This document shows, piece after piece, positions 1-9,277 of a DNA stretch of 64,000 nucleotides. The translations under genes were made by a program, and so were the position numbers. A model generated the notes under the pieces. It made no database searches, was not told where the DNA came from, and saw only the letters and a program-made list of their open reading frames with translations. The DNA is from CAZNOG01 sp964574635 (lineage in GTDB: Bacteria; Bacteroidota; Bacteroidia; Flavobacteriales_D; Cryomorphaceae), in the NCBI GenBank assembly GCA_964574635.1, contig CAZNOG010000002.1, positions 124,001-188,000 of the forward strand. Direction: 5' to 3'. The stretch's first letter is position 1; every line of letters begins with the position of its first letter.

Positions 1-468
1 TACTTCAACGGCAAAGACGAATTGATCTGCGAATTGTACCATTACAATCGCCGCCGATTGATTCAGGTGGTCAACGATGCGGTCACCGAAGGCGGATCGA
101 CGCGCACGAAGTTTTATCGGATTTGCCGATCGCTTTTCACCTTCTATTCAAACCATCCGAATGTTTTGGTGTTTTTTGAACAATTCGTCAATTCACCGTA
201 CCGGGAGCAAGTCCAATCAAAAAACGTCGACAGTCGTCCGTTGGAAGAATTTTTAAGCGATGCCGTTCGTCAAGGCGTTTTGAAGAATTATCCGACGCGC
301 ATTTTTATGTCGACGATGATGTGCACCGTGGTTTCGGCGGCCAAGTTTTGCCTCTCCGAAGAAATGCGTCCTACGCCCGAGGAATTCGAGCAAACCATAG
401 ACATTCTGTGGGACGGTTTCCGAAATCAAGAATACTCCGGGTCGAATCCTCCAACTTCCGAAGGATGA
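1..468 (+). CDS. TetR/AcrR family transcriptional regulator (5' truncated by window edge)
   Basis: The reading frame is open from base 1 and the first residues, YFNGKDEL, match the end of the DNA-binding helix-turn-helix of TetR proteins (usually Y-F-x-x-K-x-x-L). The remaining 150 or so residues are the ligand-binding and dimerisation part, which is poorly conserved. The helix-turn-helix itself lies outside the window. The gene ends 78 bases before a co-oriented RND efflux operon, so it is probably the local repressor of that pump; this is inferred from position. The inducing ligand cannot be told from the sequence. Confidence 0.85.
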   Translation, partial: YFNGKDELICELYHYNRRRLIQVVNDAVTEGGSTRTKFYRICRSLFTFYSNHPNVLVFFEQFVNSPYREQVQSKNVDSRPLEEFLSDAVRQGVLKNYPTRIFMSTMMCTVVSAAKFCLSEEMRPTPEEFEQTIDILWDGFRNQEYSGSNPPTSEG

Positions 469-470
469 CC

Positions 471-484
471 CACCCACAAAAACC
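471..484 (+). repeat. Dispersed 14-bp motif, copy 1 (exact)
   Basis: CACCCACAAAAACC lies in the gap between the TetR gene and the efflux adaptor gene. The same 14-mer occurs exactly at 20281, 23298, 37208 and 48815, with one-mismatch copies on the minus strand at 9209, 22671 and 41519. Function unknown. Confidence 0.7.
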
Positions 485-546
485 CTCCACACCCCTGAAC
501 GTGTGACCAACCGAAACGATAAAATTCAAACCCGAAAAAGAATCGA

Positions 547-1665
547 ATGAGAACCCAAGTACTTTCCATCCTTCTGCCTGCCGCCGTGCTCTTGGCTTCC
601 TGTGGCGGTGACCGCGCCCCGCAGCGCCACATGGGCCCCACCTTGGTTAATGCCGTAGAAGTTCCCACTCGCACCGTCACCTCGTACGCATCCTATCCGG
701 CATCGATGGAAGGAGTGGTGAGCAGCGCGATTCGCCCCAAAGTTTCGGGGTACATCACCCAAGTGAACGTTGACGAAGGTCAAGCGGTGAAGGAGGGCGC
801 CGTATTGTTTCGCTTGGAAACCGCGTCGTTGAGCGAAGACGCCGAAGCGGCCATGGCCAACGTCAACGCCGCGGAAGTGGAAGTGGCGAGGCTCCGCCCA
901 TTGGTGGACAAAGGCATCGTAAGCGAAGTGCAGTTGCAAACGGCGGAAGCCCGCTTGTCGCAAGCCAAAGCCACCCACAAAAGCATCGTGGCCAACATCG
1001 GTTACGCCACGGTACGCAGTTCCATTTCGGGCAACGTGGGTTCGATCAATTACCGGGAAGGCGCGCTGGTGAGTCCGGCCGACCCCACCCCGCTGACCAC
1101 CGTTTCGAAAGTGGATGACATCTACGTCTTCTTCGCCATGAACGAAGGGGAATACATCGACATCCTCCGCACCACGCCGGGCGAAAAACTCTCGGATAAA
1201 ATCGAGAATTTCCCCGAGGTCAGACTGCGTTTGATCAACGGCGACATTTACCCCCACGCCGGGCGAATCGAAACCGTGACCGGCCAAGTGGACCCGCGCA
1301 CCGGCACGGTGAGCTTCCGCGCCATCTTCCCGAATCCCGAGCGTCTGCTCTCCCACGGCGGCAGCGGGACGGTATTGATTCCCCGTACTTACGAAGACGT
1401 TCCGGTCATCCCCGAATCGGCGACCATCGACAGGCAAGGACGGATTTTCGTGTACGCCGTCCACGGCGATACGACGGCCGTTTCGAAATCCATCGAAGTA
1501 AAAGACCGGGTCGACGGTCTGATCGTGGTGGGCGACGGCCTGAAGCCCGGTGACGTAATCGTGGCGCGAGGCAGCCAGAATCTCCGCGACCATGCTGCGG
1601 TAAACGTCGTGATGCTCCCCATGGACAGCATCGTCGGCGCCATTGAGCCCGTATTCAAACAATAA
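547..1665 (+). CDS. RND efflux periplasmic adaptor (membrane fusion protein, AcrA/MexA type)
   Basis: Predicted 372-residue lipoprotein that bridges an inner-membrane RND pump and an outer-membrane channel. The N-terminus is a lipoprotein signal with the lipobox LLASC, Cys19 being the lipidated residue. Next come a barrel-sandwich (biotinyl-like) half-motif near residues 60-90 (VSGYITQVNVDEGQAV), a short coiled-coil hairpin at about 95-150, the second lipoyl half (SSISGNVGS) and beta-barrel and membrane-proximal domains. Length and order are typical of HlyD/AcrA proteins. It is first in a three-gene operon, 33 bases before the pump gene. Exported substrates cannot be deduced. Confidence 0.94.
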   Translation: MRTQVLSILLPAAVLLASCGGDRAPQRHMGPTLVNAVEVPTRTVTSYASYPASMEGVVSSAIRPKVSGYITQVNVDEGQAVKEGAVLFRLETASLSEDAEAAMANVNAAEVEVARLRPLVDKGIVSEVQLQTAEARLSQAKATHKSIVANIGYATVRSSISGNVGSINYREGALVSPADPTPLTTVSKVDDIYVFFAMNEGEYIDILRTTPGEKLSDKIENFPEVRLRLINGDIYPHAGRIETVTGQVDPRTGTVSFRAIFPNPERLLSHGGSGTVLIPRTYEDVPVIPESATIDRQGRIFVYAVHGDTTAVSKSIEVKDRVDGLIVVGDGLKPGDVIVARGSQNLRDHAAVNVVMLPMDSIVGAIEPVFKQ

Positions 1666-1698
1666 TCTCAACAAACCCGCACTAATTCCGCGCGAGAC

Positions 1699-4600
1699 AT
1701 GCTGAAGAAGTTCATCGATCGACCCGTACTTTCCACGATCATATCCATACTCATTCTCATCCTCGGTGTGTTGGGAATGACTCAACTGCCGGTGACCCAA
1801 TATCCCGACATCGCTCCGCCCACGGTGCAAATCCGGGCCAACTACCCCGGCGCCAACGCCGAAACGGTACTTGAAAGCGTAATCATACCCATCGAAGAGC
1901 AGGTGAACGGTGTGGAAAACATGACCTACATGACCTCCACGGCCGGCAACAACGGGAGCGCCAGCATCTCGGTCTATTTCGAGCAGGGCGTGAACCCGGA
2001 CATCGCGGCGGTGAACGTTCAAAACCGCGTTGCCAGGGCCTTGCCCCTCCTCCCCCGGGAAGTAACCCAATCGGGGGTGTCCACTCAAAAACAACAGACC
2101 AGCGCCTTGATGTTTTTGACCGCGCTGTCGAAAAACGAAGAGTACGACGCCACCTTCGTGCAGAACTACCTTGACATCCACGTGCTGCCCGAGCTAAAGC
2201 GAATCAAGGGGGTTGGCGACGTGAACGTGTTCGGCGCCAAGACGTACGCCATGCGGATTTGGTTGGATCCCGACAAGCTGGCGTCATACGACCTCATGCC
2301 CTCCGACGTGACCGCGGCCATCAACGAGCAAAGCCTCGAGGCCGCCGCCGGTGCACTCGGACAAAACGACGGGCAGGCATTCGAGTACGTCATCAAATAC
2401 GGTGGGCGGTACAACACCGAGGAGCAGTACGCCGATATCGTGATTAAAGCCCTCGGCAACGGAAAATTCCTTCGCTTGGGCGACGTGGCCGAAATCGAAT
2501 TGGGCGCGCAGGGCTACAACGTATTGACCATGTCGAGCGGATGGCCCGGCGTAAACATGGGGATTTACCAGACACCCGGTTCCAACGCCAAGGTAATCAT
2601 CGAAAACGTACACGAAAAAATCGAAGAACTCAGGAAAGATTTCCCCACCGGGATGGAAATCAGCGTGAACTTCGACACCAACGAATTCCTCAACGCATCC
2701 ATCGACAAGGTCATCACGACGTTGTTCGAAGCGTTCCTGCTGGTGTTTCTCGTGGTTTTCATCTTCCTTCAGGACTTCCGATCCACGTTGATCCCGGCCA
2801 TCGCCGTACCGGTTTCCATCATCGGTACCTTCTTCTTCCTGAATCTCTTCGGCTATTCCATCAACTTGCTCACCCTGTTCGCCTTGGTGTTGGCCATCGG
2901 GATCGTCGTCGACGACGCCATCGTCGTCGTCGAGGCCATCCACGCCAAGCTGGAAGACGGAGTGAAAAGTGCCCGGAAAGCGAGCCACCAAGCGATGGAC
3001 GAAATCACCGGGGCCATTATTTCCATCACCTTGGTCATGGCGGCGGTATTCATCCCGGTGACGTTTATCAGCGGTCCCACAGGTGTGTTCTACGAGCAAT
3101 TTGGCGTCACCTTGATCGTCGCAATCGCCATTTCCGCAGTCAACGCTTTGACCCTCAGCCCGGCTTTGGCGGCTTTATTTCTAAAACCCACCCACGAGGG
3201 AGAGGAAAAGAAAGGGCTGATGAACCGGTTTTTCACTGGATTCAACAGAGGTTTCAAAGCCGGTACGCAGCGCTACGTACGTTCCCTCCATTTCTTCTGG
3301 AAGCACAAGTGGCTCACCGCGGTGATATTCATCGCCACTCTGGTCGGAATTTGGTGGGCGGCCGCAAACACCTCCACTGGGTTCGTGCCCAATGAAGACC
3401 GGGGAACGGTGTTCGCCAACATCGAGTTGCCGGCCGGTGCTTCCCTCGACCGCACCGTGGCGACCTTGCGCACCCTGAACGAAAAAGTATTGGACATCCC
3501 CGGCGTGGAAGGCACCACCCTGGTAAGCGGATTCAGCTTGATCTCCGGCGCGGGAAGCAACTACGCCATCGGGTTTTTGCGCCTCGCCCCTTGGGATGAG
3601 CGAACCGACGAATCCTTGTCGGCCGACGCCATCATCGGCAAAATGTACGCGTCGGTAGCCGATATGCCCGAAGCGAACATCCTGTTCTTTTCTCCGCCGA
3701 GCATCCCGGGATTCGGGGTGTCTTCCGGCTTCGAATTGCAGGTTTTGGATCGTTCGGGCGGCAGCTTTAACGACCTGAGCGACGTGACCCAAAACTACTT
3801 GAGGGAGCTAATGCAGCGTCCGGAAATCCAATACGCGCAAAGCTCTTTCAACACCGATTACCCCCAATACGAAATCGACCTGAACGTAGAACGCGCCAAG
3901 GAAGCGGGGGTCAGCGTGGCATCCATCCTCAACACCTTGCAGGGGTACATCGGAGGAATTTACGCGGCCGACTTCACCCGATTCGGGAAGCAGTACCGCG
4001 TGTACGTGCAGGCATTGCCCGAAGACCGCGCCACGAGCGACGACTTAAAATCCATGTACGTGCGGAACGACCAAGGCGGCATGGCACCCATCACCGAATT
4101 CGTTCAGTTGCGGAGGGTGTACGGACCCCAGTCGGTTACGCGGTTCAACCTTTTCAACTCGACCGGCGTGAACGGTTCGTCCGCACCGGGGTATTCGTCG
4201 GGAGACGCCATTCAGGCGGTTCAGGAAGTGGCGGCCACCACCCTTCCCGAAAGTTATACCATCGACTTTTCCGGGTTGACGAGAGAGGAAATCTCGGCCG
4301 GTAAACAAACGCTTTTCATCATTTTATTGAGCGTCATGTTCGTTTATTTCATCCTGGCCGGTCAGTACGAGTCGTACCTCATCCCCTTCTCGGTGTTGCT
4401 GTCCCTGCCTTTCGGGGTCATGGGAGCCTACATGGTGACCAACCTCATGGGCTTGGAAGCCAACATCTACTTCCAGATCGCCTTGATCATGCTACTGGGT
4501 CTTTTGGCCAAGAACGCCATCCTCATCGTGGAATTCGCCATACAGCGCCACCGCGCGGGGATGTCCATCGTTGAGGCGGCCTTCGACGGGGCGCGCGTGC

Positions 4601-4827
4601 GGCTGCGACCGATTTTGATGACGTCCTTCGCGTTTATCATCGGTCTGCTTCCGCTGGTATTCGCCGGCGGTATCGGCGCGCGGGGGAACAACTCCATCGG
4701 TACGGGCGCCGTGGGCGGTCTGCTGATCGGTACGATTCTCGGGATCTTTTTCATCCCCATCTTCTACATTCCATTCCAGTGGCTGCACAACCGTTTCAGC
4801 CGCAAATCAAATTCCGAAAACGAATAA
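1699..4827 (+). CDS. RND efflux pump, hydrophobe/amphiphile family (AcrB/MexB type)
   Basis: Proton-driven inner-membrane drug exporter of 1042 residues, the normal size for the HAE1 family. It begins MLKKFIDRPVLSTIIS, a standard first transmembrane helix, followed by a porter loop, a cluster of membrane helices at about 335-500 and a second porter loop and helix cluster in the C-terminal half. The helix-4 proton relay is visible as GIVVDDAIVVVE (paired Asp residues), and the second repeat has GLLAKNAILIVEFA with the relay Lys. It sits between the adaptor and channel genes, so the full tripartite pump is encoded here, presumably under control of the upstream TetR protein. Confidence 0.96.
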   Translation: MLKKFIDRPVLSTIISILILILGVLGMTQLPVTQYPDIAPPTVQIRANYPGANAETVLESVIIPIEEQVNGVENMTYMTSTAGNNGSASISVYFEQGVNPDIAAVNVQNRVARALPLLPREVTQSGVSTQKQQTSALMFLTALSKNEEYDATFVQNYLDIHVLPELKRIKGVGDVNVFGAKTYAMRIWLDPDKLASYDLMPSDVTAAINEQSLEAAAGALGQNDGQAFEYVIKYGGRYNTEEQYADIVIKALGNGKFLRLGDVAEIELGAQGYNVLTMSSGWPGVNMGIYQTPGSNAKVIIENVHEKIEELRKDFPTGMEISVNFDTNEFLNASIDKVITTLFEAFLLVFLVVFIFLQDFRSTLIPAIAVPVSIIGTFFFLNLFGYSINLLTLFALVLAIGIVVDDAIVVVEAIHAKLEDGVKSARKASHQAMDEITGAIISITLVMAAVFIPVTFISGPTGVFYEQFGVTLIVAIAISAVNALTLSPALAALFLKPTHEGEEKKGLMNRFFTGFNRGFKAGTQRYVRSLHFFWKHKWLTAVIFIATLVGIWWAAANTSTGFVPNEDRGTVFANIELPAGASLDRTVATLRTLNEKVLDIPGVEGTTLVSGFSLISGAGSNYAIGFLRLAPWDERTDESLSADAIIGKMYASVADMPEANILFFSPPSIPGFGVSSGFELQVLDRSGGSFNDLSDVTQNYLRELMQRPEIQYAQSSFNTDYPQYEIDLNVERAKEAGVSVASILNTLQGYIGGIYAADFTRFGKQYRVYVQALPEDRATSDDLKSMYVRNDQGGMAPITEFVQLRRVYGPQSVTRFNLFNSTGVNGSSAPGYSSGDAIQAVQEVAATTLPESYTIDFSGLTREEISAGKQTLFIILLSVMFVYFILAGQYESYLIPFSVLLSLPFGVMGAYMVTNLMGLEANIYFQIALIMLLGLLAKNAILIVEFAIQRHRAGMSIVEAAFDGARVRLRPILMTSFAFIIGLLPLVFAGGIGARGNNSIGTGAVGGLLIGTILGIFFIPIFYIPFQWLHNRFSRKSNSENE

Positions 4828-4839
4828 TTGGGACCGGTC

Positions 4840-6240
4840 ATGAGAGCATTGTTGAAATTTACCTTTCTATTGGCCGCAGCCGGGATGATGCAATCCTGCT
4901 TCGTCGCCAAAGAATACGCACAACCCGACTTGGCGGAAGCTGCCGAAGAGGCGAGATACCGCACGGACGCCCTGCCGGTCGACAGTACCACCATGGCGGA
5001 AATATCCTGGAGTGATTTGTTTACCGACCCCATCCTCGTCGGGCATATACGGCACGCGCTCGACAGCAACATGGACATCCGCGTGGCGCTGGAAAGAATG
5101 GCCATCGCCGACGCGTATTTCAAACAGGGAAAGAGGGGGAACGTCCCGACGCTGAGCCTCAACGCCCAGGCCGCCCACCAAAGTCCTTCGGAACACGGAC
5201 AATTCGGGGGAATAGGAAACCTGACCCAGTTCGAACTATCGGGAACCGCCTCGTGGGAAGCCGACATCTGGGGTCGAATCCGAAGTGAAAAGCGCGCGTC
5301 GGAAGCCGCCTACCTCCAGTCGGTGGCGGCGCATCAAGGGGTGAAATCACGCTTGGTGGCGCAAGTCGCATCCCTGTATTACCACCTCTTGGCACTGGAA
5401 GAACAAAAGCGAATAGCCGAGGAATCCATCGCCAACAGGGAAAGCAGCCTCGAAACCACTCAAGCGCTGAAAGACGCCGGGGTACTCACTCAAGTCGCCG
5501 TGAACCAAACCCGGATGCAACTGGAAAATACGCGCGCCCTGCTGGTCGACTTGAACGTCAGCACGAGAATTCTCGAAAACGCCCTGTCGGTTTTGATGGG
5601 AAAAGCACCCGGACCGATCGAAAAAGGCAGCTTCCAAGATTCCGAAATCCCGGAAGACGTCATCGCGTTGGGGTACCCGGCGCAATTGCTCCGCAACCGA
5701 CCGGACGTTTTGGCGGCCGAGTACGGATTGGTTCACGCCTTCGAATTGACCAACGTGGCCAGATCCAATTTCTACCCTTCCCTGAGACTTTCGGCCACCG
5801 GGGGCTTGCAAAGTTTGGAATTCGAAGATCTATTCGATCCCAATTCACTCTTCGCCAACTTGGTCGCATCCCTCGCCCAACCGATCTTGAACAAGCGTCA
5901 GATCCGTTCCGAGTACGAAGCTTCGCTTTCCCGCAGGGAGATCGCCTACCTCGAATTCCGTCGTTCGGTACTCGAGGCTTCGGAAGAAGTTTCCAACGCG
6001 ATGTACCACTACCAAGCGGCGAATGAAAAGATCGACATCCGATTGGCAGAGTACGAAGCGGGGCGTCAAGCCGTAGAAGGCTCCGAGGCCCTTTTGGAAA
6101 GCGGCATGGCCAACTACTTGGAAGTCTTGACCGCCCGCCAGAATACGCTGAACTCACAGCTCAACCTCGTGGAAGCGCGTCTCGATGAAGTGAGTGCCCT
6201 GATCGAGTTGTACCGCGCCTTGGGCGGCGGGTGGCGGTAA
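4840..6240 (+). CDS. Outer membrane efflux lipoprotein (TolC/OprM, NodT family)
   Basis: 466-residue outer-membrane channel that completes the tripartite pump. The ATG at 4840 is chosen because it gives a clean lipoprotein signal with the lipobox MQSC (Cys20); a TTG 12 bases upstream abuts the preceding stop and is less likely. Two repeats of the outer-membrane efflux fold are visible, including LRNRPDVLAAEYGL, the conserved RPD motif of the OprM/NodT group, and the C-terminal LNLVEARLDEVSALIELYRALGGGW ending, shortened here to its key residues ALIELYRALGGGW. The gene starts 12 bases after the pump gene and ends 39 bases from a convergent aminopeptidase gene. Confidence 0.94.
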   Translation: MRALLKFTFLLAAAGMMQSCFVAKEYAQPDLAEAAEEARYRTDALPVDSTTMAEISWSDLFTDPILVGHIRHALDSNMDIRVALERMAIADAYFKQGKRGNVPTLSLNAQAAHQSPSEHGQFGGIGNLTQFELSGTASWEADIWGRIRSEKRASEAAYLQSVAAHQGVKSRLVAQVASLYYHLLALEEQKRIAEESIANRESSLETTQALKDAGVLTQVAVNQTRMQLENTRALLVDLNVSTRILENALSVLMGKAPGPIEKGSFQDSEIPEDVIALGYPAQLLRNRPDVLAAEYGLVHAFELTNVARSNFYPSLRLSATGGLQSLEFEDLFDPNSLFANLVASLAQPILNKRQIRSEYEASLSRREIAYLEFRRSVLEASEEVSNAMYHYQAANEKIDIRLAEYEAGRQAVEGSEALLESGMANYLEVLTARQNTLNSQLNLVEARLDEVSALIELYRALGGGWR

Positions 6241-6279
6241 GATCCGCCCCGGATGATCTTTTGCGATTTTTCCACCGAC

Positions 6280-8223
6280 TTACGGTCTGGCGACCACCAC
6301 GCCGACCACCCTTTCGGAATCGTCCGACACCAGTCGGAAATGATACAGCCCCGGCGCCCATCCTTCCACGTTCACCCGGTGATTGCGGTGGATTCCTCCG
6401 GGAGGTTCCTCTCGCATGATCAATCGGCCGGAAGCGTCGACCACCTCGAGTAGCCGAGGATTGAAAGCAGGGTTGAACGTGGTGAGCGTCACGGTCTGCG
6501 TGGCCGGATTGGGAACGGCTTTCACCGCGTGGATATCGATGGAATCGTCGACTTTGAGCACCACGGTGTTTTGGGCGCTGATGATCCACAGATCGGGATC
6601 CAAGGCGACGGATTCCACCGAAAAACCGGTGGGGACGAAGAACTCCTCGCCGTTCGAATGGTTCGTCAATCCAACTTGAAACTGCTGCCCCTCGCCGGTG
6701 ATCTCCACCGGAACCTTCATGTTGAAAAAAGAAACCGAAGGATGGGACTGCGTTTGGGTCAGGCGAATAAGCACGCCGCCCGACACTGGCGTCCATTCCA
6801 CCGTGTAGCTCGGGTAGCCCTCCCCGTAATACCAATCGTTGAAAAACTCTGTGAGGGAAGTGTCGGCGACGCTTTCCAGCACATCGATAAGTTGCGGGGT
6901 GCGCGCGTAGGAAAACGCCAGATCGGGATGGTTCAGATAGTCGCGGCAGGCTTGGAAAAAATCTTCGTCGCCCAAGATCCATTGCAACATACGCAAGAGG
7001 TAGGCGCCTTTGTTGTAGCTCAAACGCGAACTGAAAATGCGGGTCACGTCCAAGGTATCGTCCACCATCACGCTGCCGTCGGGTTGTGACGTGATGCTTT
7101 GCACCACCCCCATCTTCCACTCGTGGAAATTCTCACTTTGAAGGTGCTCGTACGCCAAGCCCGTCATGTACGTGGCGAATCCCTCGTTCAGCCAGATGTC
7201 TTCCCAACTGCCGCAGGTCACCTTGTTGCCGAACCATTGGTGAGCCAATTCGTGCGCCGTGAGTGAAAAGTACAACCCCGACATGGTACTCATGGTCGGG
7301 TGCTCCATCCCCCCGCCGATGGTGGCGAGGCAGTGACCGTATTTTTCGTTGGCGTACGGGTAGAGATCGAACAATTCGGAAAACAGCACCATCATTCCCG
7401 GAACGACCTCCGCCCTCTCCTGCTCAATTTCCAATCTCTCGGGATACACGTAATTCACCACCTCGATCTCGGTTTCTCCCACCTCCACCGTTTGGGTGAA
7501 TTCCACGTAGTTGGTCACCGCGAGAGAAACGAGGTAAGCGGGTATCGGGTACCGGTGCACCCAGCGGTAAGTTTCCGTGCCGTCGCCTTCGTTCACCACC
7601 GCTTCGAGAGTTCCCGGTGCACCCGCCATGTTGCCCGCGGGCACGTTTATGGAGATGGATATCGAATCGAGTTTATCGGAAAGCGTCTGTTTGCAAGGCC
7701 ACCAATCCTTGGCGCCGAAGGGTTCCGACAAGGTCCAGATTTCGGGGGTTTCACCCGCGTGAAAACCTTGGTTGAAAGACCCGAGGTTGTAATTGACGGG
7801 CTCGCCTTGGTAGTAAACGGAAACCACGCAATTTTGGGTCGATGCCAGGGCTTGGTGCTTCACGAACATCACGAACTCGTCGGCGAAGCCGAATTGCGCC
7901 GTTTCCCCCTGCACTTTCACCGAATCGACGGTGAGGGCCGGAGAAAAATCGAAGGTCACCGAATCGGTGGCGGTGAGCACGTCGATGGTGTGGTGCACCA
8001 CCCCTGAAATGTACTTCTCCCAGGGATCGATCTTCCACCGACAATCGGCGTATCTCCAATCGTAGGCCGAACCCGCCGCATTGGGGTCGGATTTGGCTTC
8101 CCGGGGGACGAATTTGCGCATTTCGAATTCCGCGATGCGTTTCGCATCCCATCCATCCTGCGCCACGGAGAACGTCGATGTCGCCAAAGCCGCCGCAAGC
8201 AGCATTAAAACAGTACGAGTCAT
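6280..8223 (-). CDS. Secreted M1-family metallo-aminopeptidase with T9SS sorting domain
   Basis: 647-residue zinc aminopeptidase. A signal peptide is followed by an N-terminal beta-saddle domain. Active-site motifs are GGMEH at about 303-307 (the exopeptidase GAMEN motif, variant), HELAH at 324-328 with Glu347 in NEGFATY as third zinc ligand. The last 75 residues are a type A T9SS sorting domain (FNPAFNPRLLEVVDASGRL, then GLYHFRLVSDD), so the enzyme is probably exported to the surface or medium. The start at 8223 is preferred because it begins the signal peptide; it lies 4 nt after TACATTTA, one mismatch from the Bacteroidota promoter box. Convergent with the efflux operon. Confidence 0.93.
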   Translation of the reverse strand: MTRTVLMLLAAALATSTFSVAQDGWDAKRIAEFEMRKFVPREAKSDPNAAGSAYDWRYADCRWKIDPWEKYISGVVHHTIDVLTATDSVTFDFSPALTVDSVKVQGETAQFGFADEFVMFVKHQALASTQNCVVSVYYQGEPVNYNLGSFNQGFHAGETPEIWTLSEPFGAKDWWPCKQTLSDKLDSISISINVPAGNMAGAPGTLEAVVNEGDGTETYRWVHRYPIPAYLVSLAVTNYVEFTQTVEVGETEIEVVNYVYPERLEIEQERAEVVPGMMVLFSELFDLYPYANEKYGHCLATIGGGMEHPTMSTMSGLYFSLTAHELAHQWFGNKVTCGSWEDIWLNEGFATYMTGLAYEHLQSENFHEWKMGVVQSITSQPDGSVMVDDTLDVTRIFSSRLSYNKGAYLLRMLQWILGDEDFFQACRDYLNHPDLAFSYARTPQLIDVLESVADTSLTEFFNDWYYGEGYPSYTVEWTPVSGGVLIRLTQTQSHPSVSFFNMKVPVEITGEGQQFQVGLTNHSNGEEFFVPTGFSVESVALDPDLWIISAQNTVVLKVDDSIDIHAVKAVPNPATQTVTLTTFNPAFNPRLLEVVDASGRLIMREEPPGGIHRNHRVNVEGWAPGLYHFRLVSDDSERVVGVVVARP

Positions 8224-8270
8224 GTGGTAAATGTAAGAAAAGGCCGAAAAAACGAGCCCATCCCGAAGGC

Positions 8271-9194
8271 TCAGCGACCCTCGAATTCCCCTTCCATGGC
8301 AATCCAATCCACGTCCTTGCGCAGCCAATCCTGCGTCATCGCTTCCGGCCCGCCCTCCTTGGGCTGGTAGTCGTACAGCCACTTGGCGGTTTCGGGCAGG
8401 CTCATCAAGATCGACTCCGTCCGGCCGTTGCTCGTCAACCCGAACCGTGTGCCGCGATCGTGAATCAAATTAAACTCCACGTACCGGCCGCGGCGGAGCA
8501 ATTGCCATTTCTTTTCCGCTTCCGTAAAAGTCTTTTCGCGGTTGGCATTGATCAAGTCGGAATAGATGCGGGGAAAAGCCCTGCCGATATCCAACCCGAA
8601 TTCGAGCAATTGCCGCTTGGAAATACTCTCGTCGGCCTTGAGGTGATCGTAAAATATTCCCCCGACGCCCCGGGTTTCGTCGCGGTGAGACAGGAAGAAA
8701 TAATCGTCGGCCGCCCGCTTGAAACGCTCGTAAAAATCGGGTCGGTACTTGTCGCAAATGGCCTTCACCTCCCGGTGAAATCGCGCCGCTTCCTCCAAAT
8801 CGATGTAGTGGGGCGTGAGGTCGATCCCCCCGCCGAACCAGTACTCACCGCCTTCCGTTTCGAAGTATCTGATATTCATGTGGATGATGGGGATCAACGG
8901 GTGGGATGGATGCATGACGATGCTCACGCCCGTAGCGAAAAAACGGGTCGCCGAGACGCCCAGGTTCTTTTCCATGGTGGGCGACAAATCGCCTTCCACG
9001 GCCGAAAAGTTGACCCCCGCTTTTTCGAGCACCGCCCCGCGCGACATCACGCGCGTTCTACCTCCGCCACCTCCCGGACGCACCCAGGCGTCTTCAAGGA
9101 AAGTCCCTTCCCCGTCGGTCTTTTCGATTTCACCGCAAATAAAATCCTGCAGCGCCGTGTAAGCTTCAACGATATCGGTTCGGGTAGGATCCAT
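8271..9194 (-). CDS. hemF: Oxygen-dependent coproporphyrinogen III oxidase
   Basis: Converts coproporphyrinogen III to protoporphyrinogen IX by oxidative decarboxylation, an aerobic step of haem synthesis, in the cytoplasm. About 307 residues, the usual HemF size. Characteristic stretches are RPGGGGGRTRVM, AGVNFSAVEGDLSP, the substrate-binding region PLIPIIHMNIRYFE with YWFGGGIDLTPHY, and the C-terminal EFNLIHDRGTRFGL. The start is uncertain between ATGs at 9194 and 9200. It follows the LysM-domain gene by 83 bases on the same strand, so cotranscription with guaA and that gene is possible. A copy of the dispersed 14-bp motif with one mismatch lies just upstream. Confidence 0.96.
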   Translation of the reverse strand: MDPTRTDIVEAYTALQDFICGEIEKTDGEGTFLEDAWVRPGGGGGRTRVMSRGAVLEKAGVNFSAVEGDLSPTMEKNLGVSATRFFATGVSIVMHPSHPLIPIIHMNIRYFETEGGEYWFGGGIDLTPHYIDLEEAARFHREVKAICDKYRPDFYERFKRAADDYFFLSHRDETRGVGGIFYDHLKADESISKRQLLEFGLDIGRAFPRIYSDLINANREKTFTEAEKKWQLLRRGRYVEFNLIHDRGTRFGLTSNGRTESILMSLPETAKWLYDYQPKEGGPEAMTQDWLRKDVDWIAMEGEFEGR

Positions 9195-9208
9195 GTGCAT
9201 TGGTTTAT

Positions 9209-9222
9209 GGTTTTTGTGGGCG
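9209..9222 (-). repeat. Dispersed 14-bp motif, one-mismatch copy
   Basis: Read on the minus strand this is CGCCCACAAAAACC, one mismatch from the motif found exactly at 471, 20281, 23298, 37208 and 48815. It lies about 15 bases upstream of the hemF start. Confidence 0.5.
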
Positions 9223-9277
9223 CGTCTCTTCTCCGAGTCCACATTTCATCGCAAATCGTTCGGCAATTCCGACGAAA

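Noticed and set aside
436..455. GGGTCGAATCC resembling a tRNA T-loop.
   Set aside because: It lies inside the TetR coding sequence and no cloverleaf can be formed around it.
526..2181. A 551-codon minus-strand frame opposite the efflux adaptor and pump.
   Set aside because: Shadow composition and no recognisable domain; the plus-strand genes are unambiguous.
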